This document shows, piece after piece, positions 1-4,846 of a stretch of 5,796 bases of DNA; within the stretch, counting starts at the first letter, position 1, and each line of letters opens with the position of its first letter. The notes under the pieces were generated by a model. The model was not told the DNA's origin. It saw nothing but the letters and a program-made list of their open reading frames with translations, and ran no database searches. The translations under genes and the position numbers were made by a program. The stretch spans positions 1 to 5,796 of the forward strand of contig JAQCBC010000064.1 in assembly GCA_027621615.1 (NCBI GenBank), written 5' to 3'. This DNA comes from a bacterium (GTDB lineage: Bacteria > Margulisbacteria > Marinamargulisbacteria > UBA6595).

Positions 1-445
1 CTACGGCGACAGCACCGGCACCTACCCCGATCATTTCGAACGATTCGAATATTTCTCCATGGCATTTCTAGAAGCACTTAAAGTAATTGATTTCAAACCC
101 GATATTATCTTATGTATGGGTGCCCCACTAGCCATCGCCACCCCGCTAATTAAATCAGCCCCCAGTCAAGTTAATTTCTATGATAATGCCTCTGTATTTT
201 ACATTGATTTTACCGGTGGCCCTACCAACATTTGCGACACAAAAACATTCCAATTATTAAACGTATCCGAATTCCTGGATTCCACCTATCAATCTGGCGG
301 CACCGTTAACTTCAGCGAAATTGGAATCGCCAATGCCGATAAATCCTACATCGTAGACACAAAAGCCGGTGGGACATTAAATAAAGCCGCAATCCTTGCT
401 GACATCAAAGCAGCGATAGAGACGCGTCAAGTACAGTTTGCATAA
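1..445 (+). CDS. Partial GT5 (glycogen/starch synthase)-like protein, N-terminal domain only, probably non-catalytic
   Basis: The 5' end lies outside the window. The open frame begins at base 2, gives 147 residues and ends with TAA at 443-445. The visible start, YGDSTGTYPDHFERFEYFS, matches the GT5 pattern of a YGD...YPD..ERF..FS segment before a helix and the phrase KPDII. Further on, ASVFYIDF matches the SVFTVHN strand of GlgA, and VNFSEIGIANADKSYIVD matches the segment of GlgA that reads roughly NFLKxGIxYADxxTxVS. In GlgA this domain binds the glucan acceptor and part of ADP-glucose, and a second Rossmann domain of about 230 residues follows. Here the protein ends about 25 residues after the last match, and the opposite strand is then occupied by aroE, so there is no hidden continuation. 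The His-x-His-Asp-Trp motif after PDII is replaced by LCMGA, and HN in SVFxxHN is DF. I infer a stand-alone domain without synthase activity, or the remnant of a full enzyme. The family call rests on motif recall, not a search. Confidence 0.55.
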   Translation, partial: YGDSTGTYPDHFERFEYFSMAFLEALKVIDFKPDIILCMGAPLAIATPLIKSAPSQVNFYDNASVFYIDFTGGPTNICDTKTFQLLNVSEFLDSTYQSGGTVNFSEIGIANADKSYIVDTKAGGTLNKAAILADIKAAIETRQVQFA

Positions 446-1268
446 GCCCATGTGGTGGGCATTGACCGGTGAAGTGCTGAAACGCGACTTCACCTTGGCC
501 CACCAACATCGCCTTGCCATAAATACAGTGTGCCCCTTGGCGTTTAGCCTCAACTAGAAATGGCGTATCTTGGGGAATATACACCGTGTCATAACACGTA
601 TGCAAGGCTGTTAGTGTCGCATGTTCCGGCAACCACCTATCAACCGAAAATCCCTGCATTCCAATGGGCGTTGCATTCACAATAATGCCATGATCCGCAA
701 TCATGGCCGGCGTAACCGGCCACGGCAATGTCGCGGTCTGGCAATGCTGAGCAGCCCCCACGGTATTCAATAGCGTTTGTGCTTTGGGTGTATCACGCGC
801 AACCACAGTAATTGCTGACACCCGACGCATCAGACCGGCCACAATTGCACATGCTGCCCCGCCCGCTCCCACCAGCAACACACGCCCCCGCCTTAAGGCA
901 TCGGAGCCATGGCTAAACCCCGACATAAACCCAGCACTATCGGTGTTGTATCCAATTAAACACCCATGGTCATTAAGAATAACATTAACTGCATTGGCCT
1001 CCTGAGCGGTGGCATCCAACTGGTCCAAATACGGCATCACCGCCTGTTTGTACGGAATGGTAACATTTACCCCCCGAAAAGGCAGCGATCGGATACCGTC
1101 TAATGCCCCAGATAATTGGTCTGGCTCAACCGGCAAGTGCAAATACCGCATTGGAATACCCAACGCATCCAACGCCGATTGTTGCATATTCGGAGACAAA
1201 CTATGCGAAACGGGATTCCCTAAAATACCCAGCAATAAATTCGTGCCTGTTGGATCTTGATTTTTCAT
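405..1268 (-). CDS. aroE: Shikimate dehydrogenase (NADP+), AroE
   Basis: This cytoplasmic enzyme of the shikimate pathway reduces 3-dehydroshikimate to shikimate with NADPH, toward chorismate and aromatic amino acids. The 287-residue product is slightly longer than the usual 270-280. It shows the substrate site SHSLSP (21-26), the VTIPYK segment with catalytic Lys74, NAVN (92-95) and NTD with catalytic Asp110. The nucleotide-binding loop GAGGAA is at 134-139, NATPIGM at 198-204, YDTVYIP at 226-232 and the C-terminal GKAMLVGQG at 251-259, whose Gln258 contacts substrate. All key residues are present, so it should be active. The start at 1266-1268 is chosen because the only longer option (ATG at 1293-1295) would overlap the rpsF start and pass through the promoter region, adding nine residues not expected in the family. 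No Shine-Dalgarno is visible before either start. It stops with TGA at 405-407, inside the 3' end of the convergent GT5-like gene. Confidence 0.95.
   Translation of the reverse strand: MKNQDPTGTNLLLGILGNPVSHSLSPNMQQSALDALGIPMRYLHLPVEPDQLSGALDGIRSLPFRGVNVTIPYKQAVMPYLDQLDATAQEANAVNVILNDHGCLIGYNTDSAGFMSGFSHGSDALRRGRVLLVGAGGAACAIVAGLMRRVSAITVVARDTPKAQTLLNTVGAAQHCQTATLPWPVTPAMIADHGIIVNATPIGMQGFSVDRWLPEHATLTALHTCYDTVYIPQDTPFLVEAKRQGAHCIYGKAMLVGQGEVAFQHFTGQCPPHGLMQTVLDASLSLL
446..505 (+). terminator. Candidate nested stem-loop after the GT5-like gene (possible terminator)
   Basis: An outer 8-bp perfect stem, TGGTGGGC (453-460) with GCCCACCA (498-505), encloses an inner 8-bp perfect stem, GGTGAAGT (468-475) with ACTTCACC (487-494), which has an 11-base loop. 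A competing 5-bp hairpin, GCCCA (446-450) with TGGGC (456-460), starts directly after the TAA of the GT5-like gene. No T-run follows on either strand, so it is not a classical intrinsic terminator, and on the minus strand it lies within the aroE coding region. Its position just past a stop codon suggests transcript-end formation or stability. That role is inference. Confidence 0.35.
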
Positions 1269-1286
1269 AATACTTTGTCGTATTAT
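1257..1286 (+). promoter_or_regulatory. Candidate promoter for the rpsF operon
   Basis: A sigma-70-like pair reads TTGATT (1257-1262), an 18-base spacer and TATTAT (1281-1286). The -10 has five of six consensus bases and the -35 has four. Transcription would be expected to start about seven bases downstream, near 1293, beside the rpsF ATG at 1294. The message would then be leaderless or nearly so, which fits the lack of a Shine-Dalgarno there. An alternative -10, CATAAT (1266-1271), would leave a leader of roughly 16 bases but has no good -35. Confidence 0.4.
1267..1286. repeat. 7-bp inverted repeat in the aroE/rpsF divergent region
   Basis: ATAATAC (1267-1273) and GTATTAT (1280-1286) are perfect inverted copies separated by TTTGTC. 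The left arm covers part of the aroE start codon and the right arm contains the plus-strand -10 box. It could be an operator half-site pair for a dimeric regulator, a small hairpin in a longer rpsF leader, or a by-product of facing -10 boxes in AT-rich DNA. Confidence 0.4.
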
Positions 1287-1310
1287 AAGATGCATGTTAA
1301 AAAATTACGA
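1282..1310 (-). promoter_or_regulatory. Candidate promoter for aroE, overlapping the rpsF promoter
   Basis: Read on the minus strand, bases 1287 to 1282 spell a perfect TATAAT box. A weak -35 candidate, TCGTAA, lies 17 bases upstream at 1310-1305 with only three of six consensus matches. The start would fall near 1275, about seven bases before the aroE ATG. Five of the six positions of this box are shared with the plus-strand -10, so RNA polymerase could not occupy both promoters at once. The weak -35 keeps confidence low. Confidence 0.35.
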
Positions 1311-1626
1311 ATTTCTATATACAACGAACAGCAAACTATCAGCTGAAGAGTTTGAAAAAATAAAAGAAAAAATTGATAGTATCGTAGCCACCGACGGTGG
1401 AAGTATTATTGAGGAAAAAGATTTGGGGACCCGGACCTTATTACTCAAGCGAAACAAAACAACCCGAGGCACCTTACGCATCTACCAAGTGTCTTTGAGC
1501 ACAGCGGGGTTAGAGGCCTTGAGAAATTTTGTTTTGGTTACTGAAAGCATTTTATCGCATTACATTGTCACTGGGGATTCTGTTGTAACCCCAACAATGA
1601 CACCGTTTGAATACAAAACAGCCTAG
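1294..1626 (+). CDS. rpsF: Small ribosomal subunit protein bS6
   Basis: This protein of the 30S platform binds 16S rRNA together with bS18, encoded three genes downstream. The 110-residue product has the usual length and family layout: MLKNYEFLYTTN for the first strand, a charged helix with AEEFEKIKEKIDSIV, then DLGTRTLLLKRNKTTRG and LRIYQVSLS for the central strands, a second helix, and SHYIVTGD for the last strand. It is diverged, with LGTRTLLLKRN where many bS6 proteins have a GkRxLAYxI-type phrase. The start fits the family, since bS6 normally begins three to five residues before a Tyr-Glu pair. There is no clear Shine-Dalgarno upstream, only the promoter-like TATTATAAG, so initiation is probably leaderless. 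It is the first gene of the plus-strand operon, two bases before ssb1. Confidence 0.9.
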   Translation: MLKNYEFLYTTNSKLSAEEFEKIKEKIDSIVATDGGSIIEEKDLGTRTLLLKRNKTTRGTLRIYQVSLSTAGLEALRNFVLVTESILSHYIVTGDSVVTPTMTPFEYKTA

Positions 1627-1628
1627 CC

Positions 1629-2141
1629 ATGTCTAGCGTTAATAAAATTACCTTAATGGGAACCGTCACCGGGGATGTTGATATTAAGGTAAGCGATCAG
1701 GGGGTAAGTCGTGCACGATTAACACTCTCTGTTCAGCGCATTGCACGGCCGGGTGCACCGGTTAGTTTTGACGAAATCCCCCTCCTTGCTTGGGGCGAAG
1801 TTGCTGAATCCATACAAAAAACGGCTTTTTCTGGAAGTTTTTTATTGGTTAAGGGCCGAATTTTAGTAAACAGTTTTGACGATCAACATGGTAATCGAAA
1901 ATGGGTAACTGAAATTGATGTTCGAGACTTTCAAGTCTTGCAAAGCACAGCCGCCTCACCACAAGCGTCTAGCCCAGAGAGCGTGCCAACAGCCACACCC
2001 AACACAACCGAAACTCAAGCGGGCATTGCTGAAAGTGACTTTGACTTTTCACCCTTACCCGAAGAAAAAGAAACAGTTCCCGCCAGTCGGGATACCGACA
2101 CCACATTTTCAGAACAATTGGGCGACGACGTTCCGTTTTAG
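1629..2141 (+). CDS. ssb: Single-stranded DNA-binding protein, tail-bearing paralogue (SSB1)
   Basis: SSB coats single-stranded DNA in replication and repair and recruits partner proteins through its acidic C-terminal tip. The 170-residue product has an OB fold in about residues 4-105, with KITLMGTVTGDVDIKVSD, SRARLTLSV, PLLAWGEVAESIQ, LLVKGRILV and WVTEIDV in the expected order. A disordered Ser/Thr/Pro/Gln/Glu-rich linker (about 106-160) follows, then the tip GDDVPF, close to the canonical DDDIPF. The OB fold is less typical than in the next gene: the usual GRL-xx-DPE phrase is GTV-TGDVDIK, and only two tryptophans are present (55 and 92). The ATG lies two bases after the rpsF stop with no Shine-Dalgarno, so translation is probably coupled to rpsF. 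The rpsF-ssb-rpsR context strongly supports the call. I infer that this copy acts as the partner-recruiting subunit. Confidence 0.9.
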   Translation: MSSVNKITLMGTVTGDVDIKVSDQGVSRARLTLSVQRIARPGAPVSFDEIPLLAWGEVAESIQKTAFSGSFLLVKGRILVNSFDDQHGNRKWVTEIDVRDFQVLQSTAASPQASSPESVPTATPNTTETQAGIAESDFDFSPLPEEKETVPASRDTDTTFSEQLGDDVPF

Positions 2142-2145
2142 GGAG
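2141..2145 (+). promoter_or_regulatory. Ribosome binding site of the second ssb
   Basis: GGGAG begins on the last base of the ssb1 stop codon and lies seven bases before the ATG at 2153. It fixes that start and gives the second ssb its own ribosome entry, unlike ssb1, which has none. Confidence 0.7.
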
Positions 2146-2152
2146 TTACACT

Positions 2153-2521
2153 ATGGATAATGCGTATTTAAATGATGTGTTTTTAATTGGCCGACTAACC
2201 CGAGACCCTGAGTTGCGGATGACAGCATCTGGGATTCCCGTAGTTCGGTTTAGTTTAGCCGTGAATCGAAACCGGCGCAATGCCGATGGCACATCCGATG
2301 CCGATTTCATCCGAGTGGTTTGTTGGAACCGATTGGCTGAGATCTGTGAAAAATACTTAAAAAAAGGCCGCTTAATTAGTATTGCCGGTCGTTTGCAAGT
2401 GGATAAATACGAGCAAAATGGCGAAGCCCGAACCAGTTTTGAGGTTGTTGCCGATGATATGCAAATGTTAGAGCGTTCAGCTGATGCTGTACAACAAGAA
2501 TTTCAAGGAGAACCCCAATGA
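2153..2521 (+). CDS. ssb: Single-stranded DNA-binding protein, tail-less paralogue (SSB2)
   Basis: This is a second, more canonical SSB. In 122 residues it shows NDVFLIGRLTRDPELRMT (7-24), SGIPVVRFSLAVNR (26-39), DADFIRVVCWNRLAEICEKYLKKG (49-72), SIAGRLQVDKYEQNGE (76-91) and TSFEVVADDMQML (94-106), matching the OB-fold consensus almost throughout. Soon after the OB fold it ends in RSADAVQQEFQGEPQ, with no linker and no acidic D-D-x-P-F tip. In most bacteria that tip is essential for recruiting partner proteins. The frame ends cleanly with TGA overlapping the rpsR ATG as ATGA, so the missing tail is not an obvious frameshift. I infer that it either forms mixed tetramers with SSB1, which supplies tails, or acts as a plain ssDNA coat. 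The two proteins are too different to be a recent duplication. Confidence 0.92.
   Translation: MDNAYLNDVFLIGRLTRDPELRMTASGIPVVRFSLAVNRNRRNADGTSDADFIRVVCWNRLAEICEKYLKKGRLISIAGRLQVDKYEQNGEARTSFEVVADDMQMLERSADAVQQEFQGEPQ
2505..2510 (+). promoter_or_regulatory. Ribosome binding site of rpsR inside the ssb2 3' end
   Basis: AAGGAG is a strong Shine-Dalgarno seven bases before the rpsR ATG at 2518, within the last codons of the second ssb. With the ATGA overlap it favours tightly coupled translation of SSB2 and bS18. Confidence 0.75.
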
Positions 2522-2763
2522 AGCAAAAAACAATTTATCGATTTGGCCGTGAAGGCGGTCGTGTAAAACCCGACACTGTTTTCTCAGAGTCTGAAGCTGT
2601 GATTGATTATAAAGATGAGCGTCTATTGGCTTTTTTGACCGATCGACTCAAAATTGTTCCTCGCCGGAACTCAGGAATATCCGCCAAGCAACAACGACGG
2701 ATTAAACGCGCCATTCGACGTGCGCGAAACAGTGGTTTGATTCGTTACTCAGCCAAAGTATAA
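2518..2763 (+). CDS. rpsR: Small ribosomal subunit protein bS18
   Basis: This 30S protein pairs with bS6 on the central domain of 16S rRNA. Its 81 residues match the family: IDYKDERLLAFLTDR (29-43), KIVPRRNSGISAKQQRR (45-61) and the basic helix IKRAIRRARNSGLIRY (62-77). The N-terminal extension is basic and contains no cysteine, so this is the form without a zinc-binding cysteine cluster. It begins on an ATGA overlap with ssb2 and has a strong AAGGAG site, so the start is secure. It is separated from rplI by 14 bases. Confidence 0.95.
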   Translation: MKQKTIYRFGREGGRVKPDTVFSESEAVIDYKDERLLAFLTDRLKIVPRRNSGISAKQQRRIKRAIRRARNSGLIRYSAKV

Positions 2764-2777
2764 ATTAGGAGGGTATC

Positions 2778-3236
2778 ATGGGAAAACAAGTATCGGTTAT
2801 TTTAGTTGAAGACATCCCCGGTTTAGGCGCATTCGGAGACGAAAAAAAAGTCAAAGCCGGTTATGCCAATAATTTTTTAATTCCACAGGGATTGGTTGAG
2901 TTGGTTAATGCTAGCAATACCAACTTGATTCAAGACATTCAAAAGAAAAAAGCCCGTTATGAAGCACAAAAGACTGACGAAGCAACCAGTCTAAAAAAAC
3001 GATTGGATGGCCAATCCGTGTCAATTCCTGTTGCTGTCAATGACAATGGTGATTTATACGGTAGTGTTGGTGCAAAAGAATTGTGTGCCGCTATTCAGCG
3101 CGATTTAAACGTTAGTGTGAGCAAAGATCGCGTGTCTCGAACGTTTCAAATTAATGCACTTGGCGATCACGAAACCATGATTGAACTGTTTGGTGACGTT
3201 GCCGCAACACTAACCGTCTCTGTCACTCAGGCTTGA
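2778..3236 (+). CDS. rplI: Large ribosomal subunit protein bL9
   Basis: bL9 binds 23S rRNA at the base of the L1 stalk, and its long helix reaches out to help hold the reading frame. The 152 residues show the N-terminal domain with VSVILVEDIPGLGAFGDEKK and VKAGYANNFLIPQG (up to about residue 38), then a charged connecting helix (about 46-75, rich in Lys, Gln and Glu). The C-terminal domain follows (about 78-150), with GDLYGSVGAKELCAAI at 91-106. Length and domain order are normal. AGGAGG at 2767-2772, five bases before the ATG, confirms the start. The final TGA overlaps the TTG start of uvrC. Confidence 0.96.
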   Translation: MGKQVSVILVEDIPGLGAFGDEKKVKAGYANNFLIPQGLVELVNASNTNLIQDIQKKKARYEAQKTDEATSLKKRLDGQSVSIPVAVNDNGDLYGSVGAKELCAAIQRDLNVSVSKDRVSRTFQINALGDHETMIELFGDVAATLTVSVTQA

Positions 3237-4846
3237 TTCAGCCCGACTTTAGTCAGTTCCCGACCGATAGCGGTGTCTATCTGATGAAAGATAGCACCGA
3301 CCATATTATCTATATTGGGAAAGCCAAACGCTTGCGTCAACGAATTCGGCATTATTTTTTACCGTCTGTCAAAGATCCGAAAACCCGATTATTCCGTACC
3401 CGAATTGCGCACATTGAATTTATTGCCACGGCAACTGAAGCGGATGCCTTGGTATTGGAACGGCAGCTCATTCAAAAGCATCAGCCTGAATTTAATATTA
3501 TTCTCAAAGACGATAAAAATTTCCCGGTGGTCCGAATTTCTAAACGCGAGCCCTTCCCGAAACTCGAGATTGTTCGCAGTATGGGTGAGCGTGGCTACAC
3601 CTACTTTGGCCCTTTCCCGTCTATGGGATCGATTCGACAGTTTATGAAATTGATTCACGCACTATTTCCGGTGCGCGATTGCCATCAGCGCATTGATGCC
3701 GTGTCCCAACAACCCAAATGCATTAAGTTTGATATGGGCACCTGTTTGGGGCCCTGCATTCACAAAGACCCCGATGCGTATCGGGCCATGATTCAATCAC
3801 TCAGCACATTTTTAAACGGCAATCGAGCCCCTATGATTGCCCAGTTGCAACAGTCCATGCAAACGGCTGCCGATGCCAAACACTATGAGAAAGCCGCCAT
3901 TATCCGAGACCAATTGCGTCAAATTGAGCAACTGGATGCCAGCAATACCGTGCACATTACAGATAAAAAAGCCTACCATGTCTGGGGGTTTTCAAACTCG
4001 GACTCCTTGCAGTATGCCATTGTTCAACACATTATTGATGGCAAATTAATTGCACAAAAAGGCTTTTATAAAACACCCCCGCTTGCCTGGGATCAATTTG
4101 TTCAACACACCCTCCTTCACTATTATACAGAGTCCCCCACTGAGACATTATTAATATCGGAGCCTATTTATCAGCTACTCACCGAATTAAATTTATTTAA
4201 TTGTCAGTTGGCATGCCCCAAACGCGGGGCTAAAAAAGTGATTGTGGATACCGCCAACCGCAATGCGTATTTATCGATGTTGGCCTTGGACTTTAAATCC
4301 GTTAAGCGGGATGCCGACAGTCAATCCATTGTAGACACACTACGGACCCGTTTATCACTTAGGCAACCACCCAATTTGATTTTTGGATTTGATAGCTCTC
4401 ACTTTCAGGGAACCGCCTATGTGGGATCTGCCGTATGCTTTTGGCATGGCCAACCCGATAAAAGCCGATACCGCCGATTTCAAATCAAAACAACCCACGG
4501 CAAGAGCAATGACCCCCAAAGTATTTATGAGCTTGTCACCCGACGATTGCAATTGTGCTTAAAGCATCACGAGGCCTTACCTGACCTGTGTTTAATTGAT
4601 GGTGGTAAAGGACAGCTATCTGCTGCTAAAATGGCACTGTATGACAGTGGTTTACACCATCGCATTGATACTGTGGCTTTGGCCAAACGCGAGGAGATGG
4701 TATACAGCGATCACTATCCCAATGGCATTCAGTTGGGTGCCAATGATCCGGGGCGGTTTCTGTTGCAACAAGTCCGGGACGAGTCCCATCGATTCGCCCG
4801 CGCCTACCAACGACTCAAACGCAAGGACACGTGGTTCAATGATTAA
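3233..4846 (+). CDS. uvrC: Excinuclease ABC subunit C (UvrC) lacking the C-terminal HhH domain
   Basis: UvrC makes both DNA cuts around a lesion after UvrA and UvrB locate it. The GIY-YIG nuclease domain for the 3' cut spans about residues 8-95, with GVY (14-16), YIGKAKRLRQR (27-37), Arg39, Glu76 and Asn88. A four-cysteine cluster follows (Cys150, 163, 171, 175), a pattern linked to an iron-sulfur cluster in E. coli UvrC. The UVR helix that contacts UvrB is at about 206-236, including DAKHYEKAAIIRDQ. The RNase H-like domain for the 5' cut (about 380-525) keeps Asp387 in FDSS, Asp456 in IDGG and His519 in ESHRF. A Glu common three residues before that first Asp is Phe384 here. The protein ends eight residues after RLKRKDTWFND begins, so it has 537 residues instead of about 600 and no double helix-hairpin-helix. 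The TTG start overlaps the rplI stop as TTGA. The next ATG codes for Met18, inside the GIY-YIG fold, so TTG is preferred. Confidence 0.95.
   Translation: MIQPDFSQFPTDSGVYLMKDSTDHIIYIGKAKRLRQRIRHYFLPSVKDPKTRLFRTRIAHIEFIATATEADALVLERQLIQKHQPEFNIILKDDKNFPVVRISKREPFPKLEIVRSMGERGYTYFGPFPSMGSIRQFMKLIHALFPVRDCHQRIDAVSQQPKCIKFDMGTCLGPCIHKDPDAYRAMIQSLSTFLNGNRAPMIAQLQQSMQTAADAKHYEKAAIIRDQLRQIEQLDASNTVHITDKKAYHVWGFSNSDSLQYAIVQHIIDGKLIAQKGFYKTPPLAWDQFVQHTLLHYYTESPTETLLISEPIYQLLTELNLFNCQLACPKRGAKKVIVDTANRNAYLSMLALDFKSVKRDADSQSIVDTLRTRLSLRQPPNLIFGFDSSHFQGTAYVGSAVCFWHGQPDKSRYRRFQIKTTHGKSNDPQSIYELVTRRLQLCLKHHEALPDLCLIDGGKGQLSAAKMALYDSGLHHRIDTVALAKREEMVYSDHYPNGIQLGANDPGRFLLQQVRDESHRFARAYQRLKRKDTWFND
4823..4827 (+). 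promoter_or_regulatory. Probable ribosome binding site of the M23 peptidase gene
   Basis: AAGGA lies eleven bases before the ATG at 4839, inside the uvrC 3' end. The spacing is slightly long, but it supports this start over downstream GTG codons that would cut into the signal peptide. Confidence 0.45.

Noticed and set aside
784..1260. Plus-strand open frames opposite aroE
   Set aside because: They are antisense to a well-supported aroE, have no ribosome binding site and match no recognisable domain.
1266..1295. Longer aroE start at 1295, adding nine N-terminal residues
   Set aside because: It would overlap the rpsF start codon and the promoter region. The added residues do not fit the family, and the ATG at 1268 already leaves 13 residues before the conserved GILGNPVSHSLSP region.
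2078..2090. Short inverted repeat CCCG...CGGG inside ssb1
   Set aside because: It has a four-base stem within coding sequence and no T-run, which is expected by chance.
1915..2160. 81-codon plus-strand frame overlapping ssb1 in another frame
   Set aside because: It is a frame-shifted reading of the low-complexity SSB1 linker and gives a Lys/Pro/His-rich product without family features.
3389..3658. Minus-strand frame within uvrC
   Set aside because: It lies opposite conserved UvrC GIY-YIG coding and has no independent support.
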